In this document: positions 55,101 through 63,127 of the stretch, piece after piece
Layout: every line of letters starts with the position of its first letter
Position numbering within the stretch: the stretch's first letter is position 1
Source: Dichetophora obliterata
Lineage: Eukaryota > Arthropoda > Insecta > Diptera > Sciomyzidae
DNA: 64,000 nucleotides
Assembly: GCA_963920525.1 (NCBI GenBank)
Contig: OY986439.1
Coordinates: forward strand, 213,046,500-213,110,499
Direction: 5' to 3'
Notes under the pieces: generated by a model
Seen by the model: the letters and a program-made list of their open reading frames with translations, nothing else
Told to the model about the DNA's origin: nothing
The model's database searches: none
Program-made: the position numbers and the translations under genes

Positions 55101-56681
55101 CTCATTTGTTTCTTGTTTCTTGTTTCTGTTTTTAGCCTCTTGACTGACTCATAAAATTCATTTTGACGAACTTATACTTCGAAGTAATTTATTCGAGAAA
55201 ACATGACATATTTCAGCGTTTCTGTTTCGTTGAGCAACATGAATAGCATATCGTGATGAGAAAATTTAAATATGTATATTGAATAAGGAATATCAATCAC
55301 TATGCCTATTTCTTTTTTTTTCAACTAGAGAAAAAGCTAGATCTTCATGACTAGTAAAGTAACTAGGGAATGGGTGTGTAAAAGGTTGTAGTTGATCCCT
55401 TCCTATGTTATGCTAATATAAAATTCGCCAGTTGAATACAAAGAAGGTAGATTGAAGTGGAACTAGTAATGGTTATCTAAGGGCTAGCGAAGTCACTAGT
55501 TTTGTATAAGTGCCATGTACTGCAGGGTCAGTTGTTTCCCAATAAGCCCATCAGATTCATTTGTTTAATTTCGTTTGTTGTGTTTGTTTTTGTGTAGATG
55601 TACTATCACATGTGACGTAGGCAGCGCAGTAGATATCCATTACTGCGACCTTATGGCGGAATCCATTATATATTATTCTTAATGCTTGATGAGTGCACGA
55701 AATATACGAGGCTGTCTGCTCTCAATGGCTGTCAAACACAAACTTATAGGCCTATTATGGTTCACAACACAACAGTAATTTCTGATTTTATTGTGTACAT
55801 TGCTAATACTTAAAATAAGACACAGCAGTGTATTGCTGTGAACCGTAATAGGCCTATTAATAACGCAGCTTGCTTAAAATTTAACAGTAGTAGTCTATTA
55901 GCAGATGGTAGTTGACAGGAGCAGTGTTGAATTTCAAAAAGTCACTTACTTCTCAAACTGCCTACGAATAGTAGGTATGCTACTTTCCTACAATAGTTGG
56001 CTATTTTTAGTATTATACTATAACTTTATAGAACACAAACCACTCTCCTTCCATCTCTCAAATACAGAAATGTTTTTGGTATTATGATGCTAACAATGTT
56101 GCCTTAATCTGTACCGAGAATACGACATAATATTCCTAAAAATTAAAAGTACCTCCCATAAAAATCTAAAAATGTTTTTTTTATAATGTTTTTTTACCTA
56201 GTGGTTTTTACGTTAATGTCCTTTTCTTTGCAGTCTTTCTCATCAATGTTCTACGAGTTATAGTGCGTAAGTTGCATCCGCAGTCGGCACAACCGGCTCC
56301 TCTAGCCATACGCAAAGCAGTTCGTGCCACAATAATTTTGGTAAATTTTTTGTAAAATTAAAAAAAAAATATGTTGATGGAAAATTGGCTTTAACTTTAA
56401 CCACCTAGATTCCGCTCTTTGGACTACAACACTTTCTGCTGCCATATCGTCCTGATAGCGGTACACCACTGGAGCGTTTCTATCAGATATTGTCTGTCAT
56501 ATTGGTTAGTTTACAAGGCTTTGTGGTTTCGTTTCTATTCTGTTTTGCCAACCACGATGTGGCATTTGCCACACGCAGCTTTCTACATCGGCTCATACCA
56601 GGCTTAGTGTCACCACCCCCCGCTGGCAGCAATACTGGTCAAATGGCCACAACAACGCCTAGTCGAGAGTTAGGCGTATAA
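27968..56681 (+). CDS. hec: hector-like class B GPCR, spliced CDS of 11 exons
   Basis: The predicted product is a secretin-family (class B) peptide-hormone receptor of the plasma membrane, calcitonin-receptor-like and expected to couple to G proteins. Exons: 27968-28174, 40425-40596, 40675-40963, 43883-43973, 45770-45861, 45954-46080, 48623-48724, 49218-49336, 49492-49565, 56234-56340, 56409-56681. They total 1653 nt (550 codons plus stop), and every junction keeps phase. Ectodomain cysteines are C107, C184, C193, C207, C224 and C246, with the family FDG and CW motifs. Seven membrane segments span about 265-510. Family landmarks present are C329 pairing with C401 (HCW), E350 in CEGLHLH, PLFG in TM6 and QGF...CFANHDV in TM7. 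The TM4 GWGxP motif reads AWVSP. No clear signal peptide is seen. In Drosophila, hector is linked to male courtship. The symbol rests on recognising the core protein; PDFR and Dh31-R fit less well. Confidence 0.88.
29216..29443. mobile_element. Harbinger-like MITE, copy 2 (TTA-flanked)
   Basis: The ends GGACCAATATTTCAG...GGAAAAATTGGCCC are flanked by TTA at 29213-29215 and 29444-29446. The arms CGAGTTTAAACTCTAGTCAG pair with their complement near the right end. It shares AGGCAAAAAAGAAACACATT with 20742-21020. Confidence 0.75.
29484..29606. mobile_element. Hairpin MITE with ATCGTTTGTCAAAT arms
   Basis: TTTCAAATCGTTTGTCAAAT pairs with ATTTGACAAACGATTTGATG downstream, and the pair continues through AACAAAG. 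A third, diverged arm lies at about 29870-29905 (ACGATTTGACGAAATATTTG). Frames of 67 and 138 residues here come from the repeat. Confidence 0.6.
32402..32539. mobile_element. Near-palindromic MITE of about 138 bp
   Basis: The left arm GCCTAACCAAAAAACATTTA and, on the other strand, GCCTAACCAAAAAACATATT continue pairing through CGACTCTA and TTTAGTGT to GACA, about 57 bases per arm. Confidence 0.75.
32740..33255. mobile_element. piggyBac-like MITE, TTAA-flanked
   Basis: TTAA (32736-32739) precedes CCCATTAATGG. The right end CCATTAATGAG precedes TTAA (33256-33259). The TIR matches at 10 of 11. A 97-residue frame inside lacks recognisable motifs. Confidence 0.65.
35350..36370. repeat. Tandem array of a 209-215 bp unit
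   Basis: AAGCTCTAG starts at 35537, 35746, 35955 and 36170. Each unit carries AAAATTTCTTTCAAAAAGT-, AATTTCCCTTTAA- and GCTCACCGCTAGCAT-like blocks. Roughly 4.5 units are present, diverged by eye. Confidence 0.8.
36690..38160. repeat. Diverged array of CACGCCCCCTTTTACCGCCC units
   Basis: CACGCCC.CTTTTACCGCCCAC-type blocks recur at about 37100, 37264, 37393, 37516, 37660, 37769 and 38036. They alternate with TTTCAGACGGTTTTGGTCGT and GGTTACTGTCGGCAACTGT, giving a period of roughly 110-140 bp. It lies inside the Helitron-like cluster. Confidence 0.7.
38338..39455. repeat. Two direct repeats of about 250 bp, 857 bp apart
   Basis: ATGAAATCAATTAAAAA begins both copies (38338 and 39195). They then match through GCATTTATTTGCAAAAATTC and GGGTACCCCTTTGATTTTTT to CTTTCCAATCAAAAGT. 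Frames of 107 and 65 residues in them are repeat-derived. Confidence 0.85.
40425..40596 (+). CDS. hec: hec exon 2 (residues 70-127, first ectodomain Cys)
   Basis: The acceptor is a pyrimidine-rich tract ending CCACTGCAG, and the donor is GAAT/GTAAGT. The exon enters in phase 0 and leaves in phase 1. It encodes C107, the first of the six conserved ectodomain cysteines, and sequons N113-E-T and N120-V-T. A second AG 30 bases downstream would create an early stop, so the first acceptor is preferred. The following intron is only 78 bp. Confidence 0.85.
40675..40963 (+). CDS. hec: hec exon 3 (hormone-receptor domain core)
   Basis: This exon encodes residues 127-223 and leaves in phase 2 (AC/GTAAGT). 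It carries C184, C193 and C207 with RFDGYLCWPRTPA, the signature of the class B hormone-receptor fold. It opens with an acidic, Ala/Glu-rich stretch (about residues 135-180) that separates C107 from C184 by 76 residues, much longer than in vertebrate calcitonin receptors. Confidence 0.92.
42448..42621. repeat. Perfect 44-bp hairpin with a duplicated left arm
   Basis: 42511-42554 (from TTGATTTTCTATGATTTAAA to TTTGATAGT) is exactly complementary to 42578-42621, with a 23-nt loop. The left-arm block from TTATAACTATTATG to ATTCTAAATG is also duplicated just upstream (42448-42494). Confidence 0.9.
42690..43245 (-). pseudogene. LINE 3' fragment (end of ORF2)
   Basis: The - strand frame at 42932-43240 includes NRRWRDTTSCKITKDMC, SARPRRDCRTLVGIFTGHC and ARKLGITTDDN, the region between RNase H and the Cys-rich tail of LOA/I-type ORF2. 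Continuing reads meet the Cys knuckle near 42900. Everything upstream of the RNase H end is absent. Confidence 0.75.
43883..43973 (+). CDS. hec: hec exon 4 (end of ectodomain)
   Basis: The acceptor is TTACAG and the donor is GAG/GTGAGT, phase 2 in and phase 0 out. It encodes C224, the NGSW motif and C246, completing three putative disulfides. Sequons N227-G-S and N242-Y-T are present. Confidence 0.92.
44750..45335. repeat. (ATAAATT)n heptanucleotide satellite in hec intron 4
   Basis: About 80 copies of ATAAATT run almost uninterrupted from about 44772 to 45240, then degrade over a further 90 bases (TTAAATATAAACTATAAATT). It lies between exons 4 and 5. Confidence 0.95.
45770..45861 (+). CDS. 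hec: hec exon 5 (TM1)
   Basis: The acceptor CTTCTTTTAG precedes TTCCGC, and the donor is AA/GTAAGT (phase 2). The exon encodes residues 254-284, with a hydrophobic TM1 (about 265-283) after the linker FVNELYVKGYALS, typical of class B receptors. The intron after it is 92 bp. Confidence 0.92.
45954..46080 (+). CDS. hec: hec exon 6 (TM2 and first loops)
   Basis: The acceptor is AAATAG and the donor is CCG/GTAAGT (phase 0). It encodes residues 285-326: the intracellular SLRCTRIRIHVHLF segment with the conserved TM2 His, the rest of TM2 (AWILWYKLV), and the first extracellular loop. Confidence 0.92.
46790..47968 (-). mobile_element. mariner remnant
   Basis: The right end, on the other strand, reads CGAGAGCAATTTCAAAATTT after TA, a degraded mariner TIR related to that at 14254. 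The left TIR is not visible. The transposase reads on the - strand: HTH part 47404-47622 (RSMKVSEVAEAVEISTKWVH), then TVDKTWTHQNTPETKEQS and RAPKKAKVDLSANKVMATFF (47133-47435), then LFDRFAIELKHKRPHL (46914-47129) and a C-terminal FFKDLDGTYYLDGI near 46830. Several frame changes make it inactive. Confidence 0.85.
47977..48351. mobile_element. piggyBac-like MITE, TTAA-flanked
   Basis: TTAA (47973-47976) precedes CCCTTTCAGTGG. The right end CCATTGAAAGGG precedes TTAA (48352-48355). The 375-bp interior is noncoding. It sits a few bases from the mariner's right end. Confidence 0.75.
48623..48724 (+). CDS. hec: hec exon 7 (TM3)
   Basis: The acceptor is TCGTTGCAG and the donor is GTG/GTATGT (phase 0 on both sides). 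It encodes residues 327-360, which is TM3. C329 is the conserved cysteine that pairs with ECL2, and FWMFCEGLHLHLVLV carries the family E350. Confidence 0.93.
49218..49336 (+). CDS. hec: hec exon 8 (TM4)
   Basis: The acceptor is CTGACAG and the donor is CA/GTAAGT (phase 2). It encodes residues 361-400: intracellular loop 2 (VKDTIVMRW) and TM4 with AWVSP (376-380) in place of the usual GWGxP. Confidence 0.9.
49492..49565 (+). CDS. hec: hec exon 9 (ECL2 and TM5 start)
   Basis: The acceptor is TTACAAAG and the donor is TTTG/GTAAGT (phase 1). The junction completes H400, followed by C401-W402, the conserved ECL2 Cys-Trp, then the first half of TM5 (LLWILSLPICVSLM). Confidence 0.9.
50441..51290. 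repeat. Tandem duplication, two copies of about 400-460 bp
   Basis: ATAAACTTGAATTGGTTAAG starts at 50441 and again near 50899. Both continue with ATACAACGAATATCA, CCTAAGTAACTCGT and GCGTTGACTCG.ATTCAAAA blocks and end in AGTTTTT.TATTATTT.AAAA. A piggyBac-like end (CATTAATGGGTTAA) lies just before the first copy. Confidence 0.8.
52350..52470 (-). pseudogene. mariner transposase fragment
   Basis: The - strand reads IYIDYLEQDKTITGEYYSQL followed by LDRFDIDLK, a mariner block between the first and second catalytic Asp. No TIRs were seen on either side. It is too short to be functional. Confidence 0.7.
53109..53417 (+). pseudogene. LINE ORF1 C-terminal domain
   Basis: The 102-residue frame contains ILETLRVSNPHLPVPNWGVV and LDEASLGPIGKCDGWVRFRV followed by VLVKIYKKD. 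This resembles the C-terminal domain of ORF1 proteins of dipteran LOA-type LINEs (DUF4780-like, from memory). Its N-terminal part is missing or out of frame. ORF1 proteins normally bind the element RNA. Confidence 0.6.
53492..54384 (+). pseudogene. LINE APE-type endonuclease, broken
   Basis: The N-terminal part (to 53701) reads LLQINQHHAKAASAEL and GGKVVVLIQ and is then cut by TAG at 53702-53704, at the place where the family has the catalytic Glu (QEP). After a frame change the rest (53770-54384) has SADANAHHTVWGS, GEFLCECLLKSNLYVCN, EVLDVTLVSD and HSFSDHRYITF, the later catalytic blocks in order. The normal activity is nicking target DNA to prime reverse transcription. Confidence 0.85.
55670..55967 (-). 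mobile_element. mariner end remnant interrupted by a MITE
   Basis: TCTGCTCTCAATGGCTGTCAA and AGTAGTCTATTAGCAGATGGTAGTTGACAGG-type blocks align in order with 14085-14170 of the mariner at 11.2-14.3 kb. TCACTTACTTCTCAAACTGC matches the TIR at 14231-14250. No transposase part remains. Confidence 0.65.
55747..55856. mobile_element. 110-bp MITE inside the mariner remnant
   Basis: The ends TAGGCCTATTATGGTTCACA and, on the other strand, TAGGCCTATTACGGTTCACA are flanked by TTA at 55744-55746 and 55857-55859. It interrupts sequence that is continuous in the other mariner copy. Confidence 0.78.
56234..56340 (+). CDS. hec: hec exon 10 (TM5 end, ICL3)
   Basis: The acceptor is CTTTGCAG and the donor is TTG/GTAAAT (phase 0). 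It encodes residues 425-460: TM5 end FLINVLRVIVRKL, a Pro/Ala-rich third intracellular loop, and RKAVRATIIL entering TM6. It is separated from exon 9 by 6.7 kb of repeat-filled intron and from exon 11 by 68 bp. Confidence 0.92.
56409..56681 (+). CDS. hec: hec exon 11 (TM6-TM7, C-tail, stop)
   Basis: The exon follows the acceptor ACCACCTAG. It encodes residues 461-550 and a TAA stop: IPLFGLQHFLLPYRP (TM6), LVSLQGFVVSFLFCFANHDV (TM7), and a short cytoplasmic tail of about 40 residues rich in Pro, Ser and Thr. The tail is shorter than in most class B receptors. Confidence 0.93.
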   Translation: MPLFGLQHFLLPYRPDSGTPLERFYQILSVILVSLQGFVVSFLFCFANHDVAFATRSFLHRLIPGLVSPPPAGSNTGQMATTTPSRELGV

Positions 56682-57475
56682 AGGCGGACGGTGGCATATA
56701 GAGGCAGGCGGTGGCCACAATGTTTGCATGATAAAAATATTAATTTTAAGTCTATGAAACAAAGCTCAATTAAGTGTAATGCCAAGAATTTAATTCAGTT
56801 AAGTATAATGCATTTATGTAATTAAGTAACAATGCTATATAAGTTTCATAAAAGCAGGGATTAAAAATGCGCAAAAATTTTCATAGTTTCTGTTTGCATT
56901 TATAAGGTTGAGGCACATGAGAGCGAGCTCGGTCGAACTGTCAAAATGGATGAAAATAAATCAAGAAAATGAATGCATAGAACATAGAAAAGCACAGTGA
57001 CAGTTCAAGCAAAGGTGGAAAAAGAGAGCATTTCTCTCAAGTGCCACAACCTTATAAATGAACCTTGCTTCAGACTATGAAAAAAACGAATAGTCACAGC
57101 AGCAGCAAGCGATCGGTTTTTGAAGTCGTGTCTGCTTTGCTGCTTTCGTTTTATAACATTTACGAAGCAGCAGCAACAGCAATCGATAAAATTTTGAAGT
57201 CGCAGTCATATTTGTATTTCTAAATGCTGTGGTGCTGCGCTATATTCAATAGCTGGTTGTTGCTGTGCTATATGCAGTAATTGGCTGCTGCTGTGCTTTA
57301 TACCAGGGATCGCTGTATTGTTGCGGTGCAGCTCCCCTTTAAATGATTCGGCGAATAACAACAATCATGAAAATCTTGAAGTTGTTGTAAAAGAGTGGAA
57401 ATAGTTAGTGCGAGCTTACAGCGGCGACTTGTTGCTTTGCCGAACCGAACCGAGAGGGAAAGCTGAAAAACGCTG
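56682..57475. other. hec 3' flank
   Basis: The early part could be 3' UTR. 57085-57200 holds a dispersed repeat (CGATCGGTTTTTGAAGTCGT then GTCTGCTTTGCTGCTT, - orientation) that recurs at about 46540 and 59905-60010. No gene is supported. Confidence 0.5.
56955..56960 (+). terminator. Candidate poly(A) signal of hec
   Basis: AATAAA lies 274 bases after the stop codon. AT-rich DNA makes such hexamers common, so this is only a plausible site. Confidence 0.25.
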
Positions 57476-57476
57476 C

Positions 57477-58600
57477 TCATACAATCATATGAAATAAGCT
57501 CAAAGTGCGTATAGTGCCAGCCGAACAAGCAGCTTAAAGCGACTTGTGCGCTAGTTTTTAGAATGCCGATTGTTGATTTCTCGCTCGATCGCTCACACGG
57601 TTTGCATGTGTTTAGTTTTATTTAACATAAAAAAGGAACATAATAACATAAAAAAGGAAAAGCAACAAGGAAAACTCAATAAAATACTTAATTGCCCTTA
57701 TTCTTGTTGTCACCTCGCCTATGTGAGAGTTCTCACACTCGTGTCACTGCACTAGAATTCTGGTATTCTTGTTGTCATGTGACGTGAGTTTGTGAACAGA
57801 TTTCTAGTGACGTGACACCAGTGTGAGAACTCTCACATAGGCGAGGTGACAACAAGAATAAGGGCAAATATATTTTTCTTTTTGCTGTTGCGCCTTCTCT
57901 TCATTTTTTCTTGGGATCAATATAAAAATAAAACTTTTGTTTTTCTCATTTGTTGTTGCAAAGATTAACCAAAGCAAAAATAACAATAACAACGAACATT
58001 TTTCTGTAGCGAGCTTGTTGAGCCTTTCACAAAGAATTTGCCTTTCTACTAAAACATAGTAATATACGTGGTCACCAAATGATTCGGCTGTCCATACCAA
58101 ACCACAGGATCAAAGAAGTGTTGCGTTGTGAAATTATTCACAGCACTTGTGTTTTAGTATGAAAATAGTACACTTTCATTTCGAAATGTATGAAAACAGT
58201 AATAAAACTTGCTTAATAACAACACTTGTCGATTGACAAAGTACTAAAAGTAGCAAAAAGTGTACTAGAACTGTACCGTCAGCATAACATACATTGGTCA
58301 CTGATCTCATCAAACGAAAAAAGAGCGTTAAAAAGGACGTGGCCGGGAATCATATGACCGGCACCATACCATAGCCAATAGAAAACAATGGGAAGCAAAT
58401 ATCCCTTACTTCCTTGAATTAAAACACACGTTGGCAATAAAGAAGAGCAACATGAAAAAAGCTTCTTCAGTTGCTTCTTTGTTGCTTATTGCGACACTGC
58501 GACGCTGCGCATACAATCATATGAAATAAGCTCAAAGTGCGTATAGTGCCAGCAAAACAAGCAGCTTAAAGCGACTTGTGCGCTGGTTTTAAGAATGCCG
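57477..58600. repeat. Direct repeat of about 93 bp, 1.03 kb apart
   Basis: CATACAATCATATGAAATAA starts at 57478 and 58509. Both continue CTCAAAGTGCGTATAGTGCC and AAGCAGCTTAAAGCGACTTG to AGAATGCCGA. Confidence 0.85.
57691..57867. mobile_element. MITE with near-perfect arms of about 67 bp
   Basis: The left arm TGCCCTTATTCTTGTTGTCA pairs with the right arm ending TGACAACAAGAATAAGGGCA. Matching continues through CCTCGCCTATGTGAGAG and TTCTCACAC to CACTAGAA with few mismatches. This accounts for repeat-derived frames on both strands. Confidence 0.85.
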
Positions 58601-59114
58601 AACCTTACACGGTCAGTTATTTTGCGTCAATCAGTTGTATGTGTTTACAAAATGAAATAATAATATTTTGGTCACTGAAGCCATTAAAGAGTCTGTGTAA
58701 TGCATACAAACAAATGTTTACTAACGCATATAAATGATTGATATAAAAACTTATTGCGTACAGTTTTTTTTTAAATTGTAATTAAAAAAAAACCCAGCAA
58801 CAAGGCAACAAAAAAAAACAGCAGAAAACAATTGCAAAAAAGTCGAAACAAGCTGGGACAGCAAGTGACTTAAAGCGACTTACAAGTGGCTGAAAGTGCG
58901 TTTCAGCAATGTTTTTTCGCATTTTCGTGTCGTCACTTGTTGTCCACTGATTTGAGGAAAGCAAAAAGCACAAACGAAACCACGTGACCTTTTTAATGCT
59001 TCGATTGCAAAAATTAACAAAAAAAAAAGGAATATGAACAAAAAACACAAAACAGTAAAAAACCTGCTGCAACAAGTCAGCAGTAGTAAGCGCGCACTAT
59101 ACGCACTACCAGCA

Positions 59115-59352
59115 GCCATTGAAATATTACCATTGCTTGCATTAGAATTTGACAGATGGTAAGCAATGGATTACTGCCTGTCGAGACGCCGGGTTATAAT
59201 GTGCTGCTTATTATGTTGAGATATTTTCATAATAACTCAGTTTTAAATAAATTTAGAGCAGTGCGGATTAATAAATTTAAGGCTTCATTTAACGTGTTGT
59301 AACGCTTTCCATCTGTCAAATTCTATTGCAAACAATGGCAATATTGAAAGGG
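59115..59352. mobile_element. MITE with AGAATTTGACAGATGG arms
   Basis: ATTAGAATTTGACAGATGG (about 59139-59160) pairs with CCATCTGTCAAATTCTATTG (about 59308-59330). The pairing extends outward through TTGCTTGC/GCAAACAA and ATTGAAATATT/AATATTGAAA, about 40 bases per arm. Confidence 0.65.
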
Positions 59353-59879
59353 TGGGTTTTCTCATGCTATGAAATCAACATTTAATTTTATCATTTATTA
59401 TGTAAATTAATTATTTTATACATTTCCTCTGCACGCAACTTCATTTTTAAGATAGATATGCACATTAAAAATTTTGAAGAAAAATGCAAACTGGCTGTCA
59501 AACAAGAAAAAATACAGCTCATTGCCAACTCCTTCTTGGCAATCTATGGCTTGCAATCTTGCATGACAACAGTTGACAGCTGTTGTGTAAAAAATTCGCT
59601 GAATGGTAAAATGTTGATAGCGCTCACTAAAACTGATCAGGTAGCATACGCCACATACGCTACTGACGCTGTGAAAGTAAAAAACGTAGAAAGAACGAAG
59701 CAAATTTAAGTTAGAAACCTTTGCAATTGAAATAAATTTACATAAAAATTATATATGATTGAATTAAAATTAATTTCTGACGTGTAGAGTAGCAACACAT
59801 TCAGAGAAAAACATCGCTTACTAAGGTAGCGCTATCATTACAGTTTACAACAGTTGTCTGCGCTGAATGCGGCCATTGT

Positions 59880-60180
59880 TATATGCAACACATGAAAAAA
59901 ACGAAAGCAGCAAAGCAGACACGACTCCCAAATGTTATCGCTTCCTGTTGCTGCGGAATTGAATTGAAGCAGCTAAGCAGACACGACTTAAAAAACCGAT
60001 CGCTTGCTGCTGCTGTGACTATTCGCTTTTTTCATAGTTTGCTTATTTTCATGTTCCTTAAGAACATAGGAGAATTTCAAATGCGACAGCACAGCACAGC
60101 AACAGTGAATATTTTGATGCTTTTGCTAATTTGGCTGCAGCAATTTAAACCCTGCATTAAAGTTACATTTTAATTATATA
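59880..60180 (+). repeat. Dispersed repeat copy with GCAGACACGACT motifs
   Basis: CAGCAAAGCAGACACGACT and AAGCAGACACGACTTAAAAA, followed by CGATCGCTTGCTGCTGCTGT and CAAATGCGACAGCACAGCA, match blocks at 46555-46680 and, inverted, at 56860-57150. A 96-residue frame over it is repeat-derived. Confidence 0.6.
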
Positions 60181-60299
60181 ATAAATGTGTACAAAAAAGT
60201 AGAGAATTATTAAAACAGAAATAAAGTATTTATAGCTATAAGCATTCAAATAGCAAGAAAATAGTTTATGTAAGATAATTGTGTGTTAAAACAAAAGTG

Positions 60300-63120
60300 T
60301 TAACTTAATAAATATGTCCAAAAAATGTTGCAGCAAAACTAAAGACTAAAACGGCTTCTCTAAATAAATCAATGATTTAAGGAAGGGTAAGTTCATTACA
60401 GATAATAAGCTAATACAATGTTGAAAATTTTTAAAAAAGTAAGATCTTAGCTAAAATACATTGGCCTTTTATGTACATTGTTTTTTCGGAGACGCATCCC
60501 TTTTGATCATGACTCGATGATCAAAACGATGATCTCAGAATTTTAATTTGTCGCCTAGTGTAATACACCCCACCCCATCTTTGTTATAAAAGTATCAACA
60601 ATTAAAACTATTTCTTTTTTGTTGTTTGTTTGTTTTTTTATGTAAATTTTTATTTATTTTTCATTTTTGAAAGAGCATAAAAGAGAGCATAAAAAGAACA
60701 AAACTAATACAAAGACAAATACAAATACAAAGACAAATTACAAATACAAATACATAATAAATACATTCATATATATATATATAGCTACATATATAGGTAT
60801 ATATACTCTATATACATATTTATGTTATAATATATGCTATAGTAAGAATATTATTTCTATAATATTAATTGTTGTTGTATTTTTCCCGTTTTGTTTTGTG
60901 TTTTTTTAATGTATTTTTTTTTTGTGTTTTTGCTTTATTTGTTGTTGTGGTAATATATTGCACTGAGAACATAGCTAATTAGTTGATTATTAAATGACAA
61001 TAATAAATATATTTCTTTTAATTATAATAATTAATTAATTAAGTACACAAATACAAATACAAGGACAGTAACTAGAATTATAATATAAGAATTAGTTTAA
61101 TTAAATGTCAAGTTAATTATTTTGGATAATTCAATTGTGTGAGTGTGTGAATGTGTTATTAAGTTAATTAAGTAGTAAATTAATTAAGTTTAAGGGTAAT
61201 TGAATTATAATAATCAATGCTAATATTAAGTACATAAATTTAAATTATATGCTTGAATAAGTTAGTTTTGTTTTTAATTTAATATACTAAGCAAACATTT
61301 TTGTTTTAGTAATGAAAGTTATACATTTTTAGGTTTGGTTTTTTGTTTTAATTTCTTACGAAATTGTTTGGTTAAAAAAAGAGCATTTTTTATATAAATA
61401 TATAAACTGCGCTGTTTTTGCCTGTGAATCTATCTCTAAACAAACAAGCTCAAAAGCTTGGCATTCTTCGAAAAACCTGACTTATCAGCGCCTTAATACA
61501 AAATTACAACAAAGATTTTATTTTTATGGAAAATCATAACTGCTTAACATTAAAACATTTAAATTATTTGAATAATTTTTGCTTAATTTTTTTGTTTATT
61601 TTAATATTTAACTAAATTTTGGTTAATGTATGTAAAAACTTCATAACCGTTATGGTTTTCGTCTACTTCTCATAACTATTTTTTTGTTTTGTATTTTGTT
61701 TGCCTTCCTTTCTTCACATACAAACATACGTAGTGGTTGTTTCTTTAAATTGCATACGATTTTTTTGTTAAAATTTTCTATTAGAACAAAAAAATATTTT
61801 CAAATAATATCGACAAAAATTTTCCGTCTACTAATTTTAAACACTTAAATTGCTAATATCTTAAAAATTTTGGAAGCTGAATTTTTAACGGTTAATTTTA
61901 AAAGATATCCAACAGAGATTTTTGTATATTTAACGTATTTGATGGCTACTGCGTGGTTACTGAGCGACTTTTTATACTGCATGCTTTTAGGTGCTTGTCT
62001 GTAAACGGTGTGTGTGCGTCATTTAAACGATTCATTTTTTCCTTAGAGCTTTTTAAAACACAGTTTCTTTCTAAGCCAGTGGTGCTCATTCTACAACATA
62101 GACATTTTTGCGTCTGTGCTAGAGAGCTTTAAGCTTCTTCACTGAGAGAAATCAGTTGTGTATGCTTTCTGTTGCGCAGTTCTTCGATGTTTAAATTTCT
62201 TATTAAACAAGTGAAACATTTGGTTGGTTTAGCCTTGAATTGATCAAAACTATTAAAAGTGATCACGCTTACTGTTATATGGCCTCTTAGTTTTATGATA
62301 TATTATTTTCTGATAACTCATGATGCGATATTTTGTTTGAACCACTGTCTAATTTTTTTAAACAAGTCGTTTTTTACTATATGAAACGATTATGTTCTCT
62401 CTTCCCCGCAGAAGGAATCATACACTTTATGTGATTTTCTATAATGACTTTCTAGAAAACATTTTCTTGTGTTAACTATGATGTGAAGCAAAGCAAGCAT
62501 TGTCCTTCATTAAAAGCATATTTTATTTGATCATAAGCAGAAATCATTTTGAATTAAATTACCTACTCAAAAAATATATTTACTGTCTTACTTAAGAACA
62601 TTTTTTATAGTGTATGCATAAGTTTTTTTGCGTGCATTTAAGAAACTAGGCGACGCAGTCCGCACCGCTTTAAATGCCAGAGCGAACTGGGGGAGTTTTT
62701 TGTATGCGTGAGCATTTAATAGGTGTGGGAGCACAAAAGTTAATCTGTACATTTGTGCGCGTTTGATCATCAATGGCCTAAACAATGAATAGCTCAGAGA
62801 GCTTAAAAGCTTTATCGAACATCTGCAAATTTCTAAAAAAAGTAATCCAAATTAGAAAAAATTCAGAAATATCAAAGAGCTTTGATCATAAGTTTTCAGA
62901 ATGACGGCTTTTAGAAATTTAAAAACTTACGTTCTTTAGCAAATATGCATATAATATGCATATGTTGAAATGGATGAATAGTTCGCTTATCGAATCTTAG
63001 CTGGCTTAAGAGTTTATGAGCTTTCGTTAATTTGAGGTAATTTTGTTGTTGTTTAAAACTTATGTATGTATAGTATAGAGCTTAAAAGAAAGCTTTTGAA
63101 AGTGCAAACAAAATATTGTG
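60300..63120. other. AT-rich DNA with microsatellites
   Basis: (ACAAAT)n-like and (TA)n tracts occur at about 60700-60830 and many A/T runs follow. No coding exon, RNA gene or transposon end could be supported. Confidence 0.5.
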
Positions 63121-63127
63121 TGTAGCT

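Larger units (their letters stand above)
49566..56233 (+). other. hec intron 9 (6.7 kb)
   Basis: It begins GTAAGT and ends TTGCAG. 49700-50430, 51310-52330, 52500-52990 and 54840-55640 are AT-rich with no supported gene. A (CA)n tract lies at 51339-51358. The rest is listed separately. Confidence 0.8.

Noticed and set aside
58782..59119. Hydrophobic - strand frames of 79 and 97 residues
   Set aside because: Runs of Phe and Leu come from poly-A tracts on the + strand. No start context or homology was recognised.
60667..60909. 80-residue frame rich in KTNTNTKTN
   Set aside because: It is encoded by (ACAAAT)n and (TA)n microsatellite DNA.
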